Of a stretch of 64,000 nucleotides of DNA, positions 1 to 9,083 are shown one piece after another. Source of the DNA: JAGDZR01 sp049115695 (GTDB lineage Bacteria; Bacteroidota; Bacteroidia; Cytophagales; Cyclobacteriaceae); the NCBI GenBank assembly GCA_049115695.1, contig JAGDZR010000017.1, positions 186,001 through 250,000 on the forward strand, in the 5' to 3' direction. Positions within the stretch are counted from its first letter, which is position 1; every line of letters begins with the position of its first letter. A program made the translations under genes and the position numbers. The notes under the pieces were generated by a model. The model was given only the letters and a program-made list of their open reading frames with translations, was not told the origin of the DNA and searched no databases.

Positions 1-42
1 AGGGCTGGCAGTTTCCTTTTTTAGTGAGAGTGTATGTGCGGT

Positions 43-927
43 CTACTCCGCTTTAGCTTCTTTGAGCCATGCCGAAATCTTGGGTCTGATCCATTCAGAT
101 CTTTTTTCATTCAGGTCTTTGAGTTCATCCAGACCACTTAACCAGGTTTCAGTATTTGGTAAGTCCAATTTGTTGACGAAATCAGCATAATGTGGCTTAA
201 TTTTATCTCTTTCTGAGTCGACTATTTCATCGAATCTTTCTGGAGCAAATACTTCATCAATCACATACAGGTATCTTTCGAAGAAATCAATTCTAAATTG
301 TTGGTTGCGCATCAGGTGATCGAAAAGGAAAAAGAGTCTCCAAATTGTATTTATACAGAAAATGATGAGGGTGATCATTTCTTTGCAGATTGTAAATCCC
401 CCAATACTCATCGTTAATAATGACTTTTACTGGTCGGCTATCTGCTACTTCAAGAGACGGGAGCATTTTAATGGTTTTGCTTAGGATAACGTCTTTAATG
501 AAGAGCTCCTGTGTGTCAGTACCTCCATTTCGGAGCTTTAGTCTTTTAAACCGGTCAAGGTTATTTTCAGTAAAGGGTGTTGATTCGAGGCGTTTATTGC
601 CATATGCTTCTCACCAATAAATTCCCATTGATTTATTGGGTTTGTGTCTGCTGTAATTGCCCTTCGCCTGGATGCCGACCGAGTCAATAAAAATAGTATC
701 ACTTTCCAGAGTCATGGCGATTTGAGCAGAATATTCCCACTTGACTAAGTTAGTTGTAGTGAATATTCCCTTTCTCCCCAAAGGTGATCGTGCGGAATGT
801 TGATACTCACTTGAGCAAGGGGTGAGGAGGGAGTAGGCTCAGGCATTGGCTCATCGTCATTACATTCCAAAAATAAAATGGCCATGAAAATGGCCATTTT
901 AGTGTTTTTATATGTTTCAGACCTCAT
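43..927 (-). pseudogene. CotH-family lipoprotein remnant (decayed)
   Basis: Three minus-strand pieces in different frames together resemble a CotH-type (spore-coat kinase-like) protein. The C-terminal piece (43-411) has the family's closing pattern: NQQFRIDFFERY, then FAPERFDEIVD, then an ELKDLNEKR helix. A middle piece (about 380-750) carries VGIQAKGN, FKRLKLRNGG and NDEYWGIYNLQ. It contains an in-frame TGA at 611-613 and is out of frame with both ends. The N-terminal piece (745-927) has a hydrophobic stretch ending in a Cys followed by acidic, Pro-rich sequence, as in a lipoprotein. The section normally lying between GIYNL and the final helices is missing, so the total is about half the usual length. 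The 5' end overlaps the ilvE terminator, so the true start is unclear. I infer a dead gene; family identity is by motif recognition only. Confidence 0.7.
868..900 (-). terminator. Rho-independent terminator of ilvE
   Basis: A perfect 11-bp inverted repeat (875-885 with 890-900) has a 4-nt loop. On the minus strand it is followed by a T-rich tract (ATTTTATTTTT). It lies 35 bp past the ilvE stop codon. Confidence 0.8.
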
Positions 928-935
928 ATAGTCTA

Positions 936-2000
936 TTATATACGATAAATCCAGTTGTGTGGATCGACGACCTCACCCAATTTGATCTTGTTGAGTTTGT
1001 CAAGAAATGCCGGAGCATATTTCCATCCTGCGACATCCGGAAGGTCGTAATCTTTCCCTTCGTGACCGATGGTCTGAATCTGCGTAATGGTAGCTGCTGT
1101 GCCAGCGCCAAATGCTTCTTGGATTTTACCAGATTCAATTCCATCTATTACATCAGCAACCTTTATGGGCCGTTCCTCCACTTTCATGCCCTGATCTTTT
1201 GCGAGTTGGAGGATGCTGTTCCTCGTAATTCCATTCAAAATGGTATCACCGGTTGGTGCTGTTACCAATGTGTCATCCATCACAAATAACAAGTTCATGG
1301 TGCCGGATTCCTCAACATATTCATGCGTCTTTCCGTCTGTCCATATCAACTGATCATAACCTTCCTTCTGAGCTTTTACAGCTGGATATAACGCAGCGGC
1401 ATAGTTGCCTCCTGTCTTGGCAAATCCGGTTCCACCAGCTGCTGCCCTAGTATATTCAGTTTCTATTTTAACACGAACAGGTTTAGAATAATAAGCTCCA
1501 ACCGGTCCGGTAATGATCAGGAACGAATAAGTATCCGAAGGTCTGATTCCTACATATGGATCCATGGCCAACTCAAGTGGGCGAATGTAAAGTGACGTGC
1601 CTGGCGCACTTGGAACCCACCCTCTGTCTAGATCCAGCAACTCAGTCATGGCTTGCATGAAAAGTTCCTCTGGAACAGCAGGCATGCACATGCGTTCAGC
1701 GCTTTTGATCATGCGTTTAGCATTATCCTCTGGTCTGAATACAAGAATATCACCATTGGAAGCTCTATGTGCCTTCAACCCTTCAAAAATGGTGGATGCA
1801 TAGTGCAAAGTAGTATTGGCTGGGCTTATGCTCAGATCTCCATAGGGGACAATCCGAAAATCTTTCCAATCGCCACTGACATAATCACAGACAAACATGT
1901 GGTCAGAATAAACCTTGCCAAAAATAGGGTTTTGCAGATCGGTCTCCGCCAACCTGGAATGTTCAGTTTTTTGCAAACTGATGTTCAGTGTGTCCGTCAT
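936..2000 (-). CDS. ilvE: branched-chain amino acid aminotransferase
   Basis: Class IV PLP-dependent aminotransferase (354 residues, normal for the family). It interconverts Val/Leu/Ile and their 2-oxoacids with glutamate/2-oxoglutarate in the cytoplasm. The Schiff-base lysine is about K195 in GFAKTGGNYA. The class signature EYVEESGTMN follows about 30 residues later, and the substrate-side stretch SLYIRPLELAMD is present. The ATG at 2000 begins a sensible N-terminus. The gene follows the cobalamin adenosyltransferase gene by 34 bp on the same strand and ends in a clear terminator, so it is probably the last gene of that operon. Confidence 0.95.
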   Translation of the reverse strand: MTDTLNISLQKTEHSRLAETDLQNPIFGKVYSDHMFVCDYVSGDWKDFRIVPYGDLSISPANTTLHYASTIFEGLKAHRASNGDILVFRPEDNAKRMIKSAERMCMPAVPEELFMQAMTELLDLDRGWVPSAPGTSLYIRPLELAMDPYVGIRPSDTYSFLIITGPVGAYYSKPVRVKIETEYTRAAAGGTGFAKTGGNYAAALYPAVKAQKEGYDQLIWTDGKTHEYVEESGTMNLLFVMDDTLVTAPTGDTILNGITRNSILQLAKDQGMKVEERPIKVADVIDGIESGKIQEAFGAGTAATITQIQTIGHEGKDYDLPDVAGWKYAPAFLDKLNKIKLGEVVDPHNWIYRI

Positions 2001-2034
2001 GACGATTAATTATATATTAAAAAATTAAAATTGG

Positions 2035-2592
2035 CTATTCTCCTGGTACCCATGGAGTTTCGGGTACATTTAGGTCGTGACCTAATTTCCTTGCAAGGAT
2101 AAAAAAATAATCAGAGAGCCTATTTAGGAACTTAAGGATATTTTCATCAATAGGCTCATTTTCTGCTAAAAGTATGACACTTCGCTCTGTTCGGCGGCAG
2201 ACTGTTCGACAAACGTGACAATAGCTTACAGCTTGGTGACCACCAGGAAGAATGAAATATTTCATGGCTGGTAGGGTTTCGTCGTAGCGATCAATCCACT
2301 GTTCCAACTGTTTTGTTTCAGTTTCTGAGATCTTGGGTAACTCGAAACCTTTGAAGTCCGGCTTTGCCGCTAATAGCGATCCTATATTAAACAGGTGCTC
2401 CTGAGTCCAATACAATTGTTCTTTGATCCGAGTTTCAACAGACGCCTGGTCCTTGAGTAGGCCAATGAAAGCGTTCAATTCATCAACATTGCCATACGAC
2501 TCAATTCTGATATGAGACTTAGAGACCTTTTCTCCTCCTAATAATGATGTTGTACCCCGATCACCGGTTTTGGTGTACAGTTTTGATGACAT
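2035..2592 (-). CDS. PduO-type cob(I)alamin adenosyltransferase
   Basis: Converts corrinoids to adenosylcobalamin using ATP, feeding B12-dependent enzymes such as methylmalonyl-CoA mutase. The ATP-binding N-terminus TKTGDRGTTSLLGG (about residues 7-20), the YGNVDELNAFIG motif (about 33-44) and the Arg-rich helix CRTVCRRTERS near residue 130 are diagnostic of the PduO/MMAB family. The length, 185 residues, is normal. Its ATG overlaps the stop of the upstream ATPase gene by one base (TAATG), indicating translational coupling. Confidence 0.93.
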   Translation of the reverse strand: MSSKLYTKTGDRGTTSLLGGEKVSKSHIRIESYGNVDELNAFIGLLKDQASVETRIKEQLYWTQEHLFNIGSLLAAKPDFKGFELPKISETETKQLEQWIDRYDETLPAMKYFILPGGHQAVSYCHVCRTVCRRTERSVILLAENEPIDENILKFLNRLSDYFFILARKLGHDLNVPETPWVPGE

Positions 2593-3302
2593 TAAACAGG
2601 CTCTGGTTTCCTTACGTTTTCGTTGATTTTATCTGTTTCAATGAGCCCATCTCTCAGCCTGATTATTCTATGCGCATATTCTGCGATATCATCTTCGTGC
2701 GTTACCATCACGATGGTGTTGCCCTGAGCATGTAGATCCTGAAACAATTCCATTATTGAATAGGAAGTTTTGGAATCCAGGTTACCAGTCGGCTCATCTG
2801 CCAATATTATAGATGGGTCATTTACAAGTGCTCGAGCAATTGCAACCCTTTGACGCTGACCTCCAGAGAGTTCATTGGGTTTGTGATAAGCTCGATCTCC
2901 AAGTCCTACACCCTCAAGTGCTTTGTATGCTTTTTCTTCTCGGTCGGCCCTGGACAAACCTGCATAGACCAATGGAAGAGCGACATTCTCAAGAGATGAT
3001 GCTCTTGGGAGTAAGTTGAAGGTTTGAAACACAAAGCCAATTTCCTGATTTCTAATCTCTGCCAACTCGTTCTCTGTGAGATCACTCACATCATTGTTAT
3101 TCAAAACGTACTGACCACCAGAAGGAGAGTCAAGACATCCAATGATATTCATTAGTGTAGATTTTCCCGAACCCGACGGCCCCATGAATGCGACATATTC
3201 TCCTTGGTCAATACTAATTGACACGGATTGAAGCGCGTGTATGGTTTCGCTCCCCATTACATATTTCCTAGAGATGTCTGTTGTCTTGATGATTTGACCC
3301 AT
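2592..3302 (-). CDS. LolD/MacB-type ABC transporter ATP-binding protein
   Basis: ABC ATPase of the MacB/LolD/FtsE group (236 residues from the chosen start). Walker A GPSGSGKS is at about 41-48, the signature LSGGQRQR at about 145, and Walker B ILADEPTGNLD at about 166-176. This group powers FtsX-like permeases acting on lipoproteins, peptides or toxic compounds. No permease is adjacent; the nearest in the window is the AraC-fused one near 10200-13664, and partnership is only a guess. I prefer the ATG at 3302 (MGQIIKT) to the upstream ATG at 3338, because family members begin just before the first beta-strand. Confidence 0.9.
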   Translation of the reverse strand: MGQIIKTTDISRKYVMGSETIHALQSVSISIDQGEYVAFMGPSGSGKSTLMNIIGCLDSPSGGQYVLNNNDVSDLTENELAEIRNQEIGFVFQTFNLLPRASSLENVALPLVYAGLSRADREEKAYKALEGVGLGDRAYHKPNELSGGQRQRVAIARALVNDPSIILADEPTGNLDSKTSYSIMELFQDLHAQGNTIVMVTHEDDIAEYAHRIIRLRDGLIETDKINENVRKPEPV

Positions 3303-3395
3303 AAATGCAAAATATTTGAATGTCGTTGTAGCTAGCAACGTCTTTTTTAGCTAATGGTTAACGAATTTATGTTAAATCATTGGAAACATGCCTGA

Positions 3396-4066
3396 TCAAT
3401 AAAGCTTAATGATAGGATTGCGTGATTTACGGCCATCTTCAGAAATGAGATGTAGCATATGACTTGCAATTGTGGAAGGCTTGACCCATTCAGTGAAATC
3501 TGCATTTGGCATTGCAGTCCGATTAGTTTCCGTATCAATAGTGCCCGGGATGATCAATGATGCACTCACATTGTGAGGGCGACCTGCTTCGTTCAATAGG
3601 TCAGCCAATTGTACTACTAGTCCTTTAGATAAAGTGTAGGCAAGCATCGATGATCCACCACCTTCAATGGCCGGGCGCGCCCCTATCAGCATGATATTGC
3701 CATAATTCACTTCTTTCATCCAGTTCAGTGCACGCTGTGAAATGTTAAAAGCAGTCTGAAAGTTTAATTGATGCATGTTGGAGATGCTTTCGATGTTTGT
3801 GTCATCAAAGTTTCCCATTGCAAATCCACCGGCCAAGAGAACAACTGTATCCAACTGATGCAGTTTCTCCCTTAGTTGGCCAAACAGCCCATCACAATCA
3901 AACTCGCTAGTCAGGTCAACATTGTGAAGGTGATAGTTTTCGCTATCTGACGGTTTCCCTGGCCTGACAGTTCCATGCACTTGAAACCCTTCTCTGAAGA
4001 TGAATCAGCCACAATCCGACCAAGATTGCCATTAATACCAGTAATTAATACATTTTTTTGTGACAT
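3396..4066 (-). pseudogene. SDR-family oxidoreductase with one-base frameshift
   Basis: A short-chain dehydrogenase split over two frames. From the ATG at 4066 the frame encodes MSQKNVLITGINGNLGRIVADS, a classical Rossmann start (TGxxGxLG). The rest (3396 to about 4008) is in the neighbouring frame and holds LLAGGFAMG (NAG-like motif), the Ser and YTLSK catalytic motif, and IIPGTIDTE. One missing base near 4000-4015 (about residue 22) would restore a protein of 223 residues. It could be a recent mutation or a base-calling error; no other damage is seen. Substrate is unknown. It lies upstream of the LolD-like gene on the same strand. Confidence 0.8.
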
Positions 4067-4104
4067 GATATTAGATTGAAATCAGGTTTGTAATTTCGGA
4101 ACTA

Positions 4105-4440
4105 ATGACAAAAAAGAACTCATTCTTCGAAGATGTTTATGAAGTGGTGAAACTTATTCCTTCAGGCAGAGTCACTACTTATGGGGCTATTGGAGCATAT
4201 CTAGGTATGAAGTCCAGTGCCAGAATGGTAGGTTGGGCAATGAACAATGCCCATGGAATGGAAGAAGTGCCGGCGCATCGAGTGGTCAATCGAATAGGAG
4301 TTCTTACTGGAAAGAATTTTTTTCAAACACCCACCATGATGCAGGAATTGTTGGAGAAAGAAGGAATCCAGGTTATAGAGGATCAAATTAAAGATTTTGA
4401 CAAGGTTTTTTGGGATCCTCTGATAGCACTGGATTTGTGA
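4105..4440 (+). CDS. alkyltransferase-like protein (ATL/YbaZ type)
   Basis: A small MGMT-fold protein (111 residues) that in this family binds O6-alkylguanine without repairing it and hands the lesion to nucleotide excision repair. The AGT core is visible: GRVTTYG (about 21-27), the Arg-finger region SARMVGWAM (38-46), and PAHRV (56-60), where the Cys of the active transferase motif PCHRV is replaced by Ala57. That substitution defines ATLs. It is divergent from the frameshifted SDR gene, with starts about 40 bp apart. Confidence 0.9.
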   Translation: MTKKNSFFEDVYEVVKLIPSGRVTTYGAIGAYLGMKSSARMVGWAMNNAHGMEEVPAHRVVNRIGVLTGKNFFQTPTMMQELLEKEGIQVIEDQIKDFDKVFWDPLIALDL

Positions 4441-4559
4441 GTAAGTATTTTTTGCAATCGTTTGTAAAAAATGATTAGGATCAAATCTTAGCGATTTTCT
4501 GCCAAAATTCATCCTCAACGGCATTTTTTGGTGACTTTAATTGGAAGTATGTATCTACA

Positions 4560-4665
4560 CTTATAGCTTAGCTAACATAATAGTGAGTATCCCTGCCGTG
4601 GTTGGCAGGTTCCATAGCTGGTTCTTAATGGGGAAGGGTTGAAGCGGTTCAACCCTTCTTTTTTT
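4560..4665 (+). ncRNA. possible structured small RNA or 3' UTR
   Basis: In the 227-bp gap after the ATL gene there is a short palindrome TAGCT-T-AGCTA (around 4565-4575). It is followed by a perfect 6-bp hairpin CCTGCC/GGCAGG (4592-4609) and a strong intrinsic terminator (4634-4665). No open reading frame of note is present. It is either a small RNA or a structured tail of the ATL mRNA. No convincing promoter was found. Confidence 0.3.
4634..4665 (+). terminator. Rho-independent terminator
   Basis: A perfect 10-bp stem (4634-4643 with 4648-4657, loop GCGG) is followed by C and seven T on the plus strand. It terminates plus-strand transcription from the ATL gene or from the candidate small RNA. 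The minus strand has no T tract after the stem, so it does not serve the TonB receptor gene, whose stop lies 3 bp beyond. Confidence 0.85.
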
Positions 4666-4667
4666 GT

Positions 4668-7001
4668 CTAAAACTCAAGCTTATAGCTTAGATTAGGAAA
4701 GAACCCAACCTGAGTCTGTGTCATCACTTCCTCAGTTCGGGCATTGTACCATTTACCAGACTCGTTCGCCCTTCCAGTTACATTTTGAATGTTGATTGCG
4801 ACTACAGATGCTCGCTTGTGCTTATTCATTCGATAATTAATTCCCAAATCAAAGCGCAAGTAATCAGCTAGTTGAAACTCGAAATTTTCCGAAAAATTGT
4901 AAACCGACTGATCTTGTTCCTTTGACGCTTCAATGTTCAATGGAGCTTGTCTTTTGCCTCCAGCCCAGATAATTCGGCCATTGATTCCTAGTGTGTTATT
5001 GCCATTATTTCCCAGGGCAATCTCTTTACCTCCTACAATGTTGGCCAGATAGTTGCTGCCATATCGGGTGTTTCGCTCGATCCCGTCGCTCCCTTTATAT
5101 TTGGATTCATACAAAGAGCCTGTCACCAGGAAATAATACCCCTTGGTGAAGTACTTCTCTAAGGTTAGCTCAATTCCGTAATTTTTACCAGTACCATCAT
5201 TGGCCAAAGCAAGGCTGGTGAATCCATCAGTTGAGTTGAGAATGGAGAATGATCCCAAGGAGGCCTCTGTTGTCGTGTCGCTCCCCCAAACAGGGACATT
5301 GTAAAGGTGCTGATAGTAGACCTCTGTTTTAAGTTTTATTGAATTGGCAATTGGAAATTCATATCCTACTACTCCATGCAACGCCTTGGTAAAGCCCAAG
5401 TGCTCATTGTTTTTGATGTTGGTTTCAGGGTCGGTTGCCATGTACATGGCCATTGTCTCCCGTCTACTGTGCATTCCAAGTCCACCAATAACAGCCCCCT
5501 TTGTCGTTTTTGCTCGGAATCCTAATCTAGGTTCAACATACCATTGTTTATTCAAAGCAAAATAAGATGTATGCAGTCCCGAATTAACAGTTAACCATTT
5601 AGTTGGTCTGGTTTGCCAATTCACAAACCCTTGAATCATTCCTTTATGGTCACTTTCGTCAAGGCGATTGTATTGCTCGTGGTTGCTCCAATCATAAACA
5701 TCTGAGACTAGGTTGAAACCCATCAGGGTATAGATAGCTCCAATTTTCAGACTGTTTTTAGCATTGAATTTGTGATTCAATGTACTGCTTATTCGATAGG
5801 ATAGCTCGCGGAAATCTTCCGTTTCAATGTCCTTCATGTAAACAGAGTCAATCAGGTTTTCAATCCTATATCCTGATGCACTAATGATTGATTCCAGGTA
5901 TGTGTTTTCGCTGAGGTATGCGATGTTAGTTACTCCGGCGATCCCCATATGTTGTACATTTTGTTCATGCCACCAATCACCTTCTGCGGTATTGGGTTTG
6001 TACCCGTATGAGTTTTGACCCCCTAATCCCCAAATTGAAAAACTCCCAAGTTTTTTCGTAGGCAGATGAACTTTAAAGGAGAAGTCCTGAAAAGTTATCT
6101 CCTCCTGCTCACCCATGATGTTGATTCCTAATTTACTGAACAGTCCCAGAGTTGAGTATCGGTAATTGGCAAGATAGGATGCTCGATTATTTCCAATAGG
6201 TCCTTCAGATGCAGCAGCTATGCCGAGCAAACCTGCCTGAAATGAATGTTCCATCTTATCGAAGTTTCCCTGTCTCAGGTTAAGATCAAATACTCCGGAA
6301 AGCGCATTTCCATATTGTGCTGGAAAAGCGCCAGTGAAGAAATCTGAATTACTTAATACGTTATTGCTCAGCATACTAATACCTCCGGCACTAGAGCCAA
6401 TATTGCCAAAGTGGTTGGGGTTAGGTATTTCGACTCCTTCAAGTCGCCAAAGCAGACCTCTCGGAGAATTACCACGAATCACTATTTCGTTGAGTAGATC
6501 GTCTTCACCAGATGTTACTCCGGCTTGTGACATTGCAGCACGTGCAGGATCATCAAAAGTAGCCGCATACCTGCTGGTTTCTTCCACACTTAAGGAAATA
6601 GCACTGATTGTTGCCAGGTCATTGAGTGGTTGACCTTTGTGTTGATCGTTGGCTACAACGACTACTTCGTCCATTTCAATGAGTGATTCGGCGAGGCTGG
6701 TATTAATAACAACCTCCTTACCAGAGCTAAGCAGAATTTCACTCAACACTTTTGGCTCATATCCAATTGAAGAAATGATGATAGTATGCCTGCCAATAGG
6801 GATTTCCTGAAGGCGAAAATATCCGTCAACATCTGTGACCGTTCCCAATAACGGGTCAGAATCCTTGATGAGAATAGTTGCACCAATAATTGGAGTTTTT
6901 GATTGCTGATCAAGGATACGACCCTTGACTGTCTGTGTGAGTTGTTGTGCTTGCGTTGCTAAAATGATAGCAAATAACACTGTTGAGAGAATGGTTTTCA
7001 T
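4668..7001 (-). CDS. TonB-dependent outer-membrane receptor
   Basis: Outer-membrane beta-barrel receptor (777 residues) for active uptake of an unknown ligand, energised by TonB-ExbBD. A signal peptide (about 1-18) precedes a carboxypeptidase-regulatory-like domain, VKGRILDQQSKTPIIGAT through GYEPKVLSE (about 24-105). A plug domain follows (EIVIRGNSPRGLLWRLEGVEIPNP), then a long barrel ending in LSYKLEF with a terminal Phe as expected. No SusD-like partner or substrate-processing enzyme is adjacent, so the substrate cannot be inferred. The upstream region 7002-7140 has GGTTG/CAACC short repeats but no clear promoter. Confidence 0.92.
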   Translation of the reverse strand: MKTILSTVLFAIILATQAQQLTQTVKGRILDQQSKTPIIGATILIKDSDPLLGTVTDVDGYFRLQEIPIGRHTIIISSIGYEPKVLSEILLSSGKEVVINTSLAESLIEMDEVVVVANDQHKGQPLNDLATISAISLSVEETSRYAATFDDPARAAMSQAGVTSGEDDLLNEIVIRGNSPRGLLWRLEGVEIPNPNHFGNIGSSAGGISMLSNNVLSNSDFFTGAFPAQYGNALSGVFDLNLRQGNFDKMEHSFQAGLLGIAAASEGPIGNNRASYLANYRYSTLGLFSKLGINIMGEQEEITFQDFSFKVHLPTKKLGSFSIWGLGGQNSYGYKPNTAEGDWWHEQNVQHMGIAGVTNIAYLSENTYLESIISASGYRIENLIDSVYMKDIETEDFRELSYRISSTLNHKFNAKNSLKIGAIYTLMGFNLVSDVYDWSNHEQYNRLDESDHKGMIQGFVNWQTRPTKWLTVNSGLHTSYFALNKQWYVEPRLGFRAKTTKGAVIGGLGMHSRRETMAMYMATDPETNIKNNEHLGFTKALHGVVGYEFPIANSIKLKTEVYYQHLYNVPVWGSDTTTEASLGSFSILNSTDGFTSLALANDGTGKNYGIELTLEKYFTKGYYFLVTGSLYESKYKGSDGIERNTRYGSNYLANIVGGKEIALGNNGNNTLGINGRIIWAGGKRQAPLNIEASKEQDQSVYNFSENFEFQLADYLRFDLGINYRMNKHKRASVVAINIQNVTGRANESGKWYNARTEEVMTQTQVGFFPNLSYKLEF

Positions 7002-7184
7002 TTTTAATTTATTTTGAGTTTTGACTTGATAAGGACATTCAATTATCTAAATGGTTGCCCCAACCTTTGATGAAACAACCAATGTTCGAAACGGGTGAAG
7101 GCATTTGAATTTTAATTGGACCGTCCTTCTATTTATTGAAGTGACCTCATCCTTCTATATTGCCTTGCGATATCATCAAGCATA

Positions 7185-7192
7185 TATATTTG
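7185..7192 (+). promoter_or_regulatory. putative -7 element of rnhB
   Basis: TATATTTG matches the Bacteroidota -7 consensus TAnnTTTG. Possible TTG -33 boxes lie 17 or 22 bp upstream. It ends only 4 bp before the rnhB ATG, so a transcript from it would have almost no leader. It may also be a chance match in AT-rich DNA. Confidence 0.35.
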
Positions 7193-7196
7193 CCGC

Positions 7197-7796
7197 ATGT
7201 TGGAAGCGTTTTTTGATACTAACAAAGTAGAAGCCGGTTGTGATGAGGCTGGCAGAGGTTGCCTCGCAGGGCCTGTTGTAGCTGCTGCGGTTATTCTGCC
7301 TAAAAATTTTTCGCATGATATATTGAATGATTCCAAGCAGCTTTCTGAGAACAAGCGTGTTGCACTTCGCACGGAAATTGAACAGATAGCTTTGGCGCAC
7401 GGTGTTGGAGTAGCCTCCCCTGAAGAAATTGACGAGATCAATATTTTGAATGCCTCTTATCTGGCCATGCACCGAGCGATTGATCAGCTTTCGGTAAAGC
7501 CGGAGTTGTTGCTCATCGATGGTAACAGGTATAAGGCACATGATGACACCCCATTTGAGTGCATGATTAAAGGGGATGGACGATTTTACTCCATTGCTGC
7601 TGCGTCTGTGCTGGCTAAGACCTATAGAGATGATCTCATGCGCGATCTCGCTAAGCATTATCCTGATTATTCGTGGGATACCAATGTAGGTTACCCGACC
7701 ACTAGACATAGAGAAGCCATTAAGGCTGTAGGAATTACACCTCATCATCGTAAAAGTTTTCAGTTATTACCTGCTCAGTTAGAGCTATTTGATTGA
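7197..7796 (+). CDS. rnhB: ribonuclease HII
   Basis: Cleaves the RNA strand of RNA-DNA hybrids and removes misincorporated ribonucleotides. The catalytic carboxylates are visible: D16 and E17 in GCDEAGRG, D108 in LLLIDGNR and D127 in KGDGRFYSIAAASVLAK. The length of 199 residues is normal. The ATG at 7197 gives the usual short N-terminus before the first strand. It is convergent with the acyltransferase gene downstream (10-bp gap). Confidence 0.96.
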   Translation: MLEAFFDTNKVEAGCDEAGRGCLAGPVVAAAVILPKNFSHDILNDSKQLSENKRVALRTEIEQIALAHGVGVASPEEIDEINILNASYLAMHRAIDQLSVKPELLLIDGNRYKAHDDTPFECMIKGDGRFYSIAAASVLAKTYRDDLMRDLAKHYPDYSWDTNVGYPTTRHREAIKAVGITPHHRKSFQLLPAQLELFD

Positions 7797-7806
7797 CCCT
7801 AAGTGC

Positions 7807-8958
7807 TTAGCGGTTGGGAGGATTTGGTGGTTTTGCTGACTTCACGCCAAACAAGAATCTCATCACTCGAAAAGGACGAATGAGATATTCATAAATCACC
7901 AACGAACCAATAAGTGACAAGGAGCTGATGAAAAGGTATTTAGCCAGCATACCCTCCTGTACTTGCACGACATAGAATCCTATAGCAATGATGATGGTCT
8001 GGTGAAGGATGTAGAAGGGGTAAATGGCTTGATTGGCATAAGCAAGAACTGGGTGTGGTCGATTGAGATATTGTTTGGCATACCCTGCAGCAGCAAGTAA
8101 CCACGCCCAAGCATTGATGCCCAATAATAGTTTGAAGAGTCCTTCCAGATTGTCGGATATTCCCCATGGTTCGAGTTTATTCCATCGCAGAAAATTGATA
8201 ATAAAGATGGAAAGGAGACTAATACCCAGAAGTGTTCTCCTTTTGGTGGCTACACTGTCCCAAATGCTCGGGACAATACCAATTAGAAAACCTGCTAGAA
8301 AGAAACTAAACCAATACGGGTGCCAGTTCCAGTCATGAATGAAGTCATTACTTCTGCCCGTTCCGCCTGTCCAGAATGTGTAAATGATTATGGTTGGAAT
8401 GGTTAACATTCCAATTTGACGCCAAGCCTTGGCTCCTGCCAACTGAGTGATCAGAACCTGGCCTTTTTCTTTTCTCAAATAGAGAAATAGGGGCAGCCCA
8501 ATTATCGAGTAGAAAAAAAGATATAGCACAAACCACATGTGATGCCAGCTGAAGTCGCCGGTTGGATATGGTATGAAATTGAATGTCTGAGGATAAAAAT
8601 CCAAAAATGATGAGTAGACACCTGGAGTAGTAAATATCCTTTCAAAATAAATTTGCGGAGGAACGATAGCGAACATCGAAAAGACAAGCGGGATCATTAG
8701 TCTATTGTGCCGCTCTTTGGTGTATTGCCAGGCAGATCTTTTGCGTAGCGCCAGGTAGGTTCCATAGCCGGATACAAAAAATAACAGTGGCATTCTGAAC
8801 TGTGAAAGCCAGAAATTGAATTCTAACCAGAGGTAACTCAGCTCCTCATTCTTGATGTGCCATTCCCATTCTTCTGTGAAGATCATGGCAACATGAAAAT
8901 AAAGTACCAGTACAATGGCGATAATTCTGAGCCAGTCTATGTCGTGTCGTCTTTGCAT
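7807..8958 (-). CDS. membrane acyltransferase (acyltransferase 3 family)
   Basis: Polytopic inner-membrane protein (383 residues from ATG 8958) of the acyltransferase-3 family, which transfers acyl groups to extracytoplasmic glycans or lipids (OafA and OpgC/MdoC types). The N-terminal pattern RRHDIDWLRIIAIVLVLYFH, followed by FRMPLLFFVSGYGTYLALRKRS, is typical, and about ten hydrophobic segments follow. A possible TTG start at 8979 would add seven residues; I prefer the ATG. It stands alone between rnhB and the AraC regulator, so the acceptor is unknown. Confidence 0.85.
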   Translation of the reverse strand: MQRRHDIDWLRIIAIVLVLYFHVAMIFTEEWEWHIKNEELSYLWLEFNFWLSQFRMPLLFFVSGYGTYLALRKRSAWQYTKERHNRLMIPLVFSMFAIVPPQIYFERIFTTPGVYSSFLDFYPQTFNFIPYPTGDFSWHHMWFVLYLFFYSIIGLPLFLYLRKEKGQVLITQLAGAKAWRQIGMLTIPTIIIYTFWTGGTGRSNDFIHDWNWHPYWFSFFLAGFLIGIVPSIWDSVATKRRTLLGISLLSIFIINFLRWNKLEPWGISDNLEGLFKLLLGINAWAWLLAAAGYAKQYLNRPHPVLAYANQAIYPFYILHQTIIIAIGFYVVQVQEGMLAKYLFISSLSLIGSLVIYEYLIRPFRVMRFLFGVKSAKPPNPPNR

Positions 8959-9083
8959 TTTGTTTTGAGTCTTGTGCAATGCTAGTATTTCAAGTGTTCT
9001 TGACCGAGTTTCCCTACCGGCTAGGTGTGCGCATGGATCGGGAAGTACATTTTGGGTTGAGAAAACACACTTGATTTATGGTA

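Noticed and set aside
3324..3347. Hairpin with T run on the plus strand upstream of the LolD-like gene
   Set aside because: No plus-strand gene ends there, and on the minus strand the stem has no following T tract; stem is only 5 bp.
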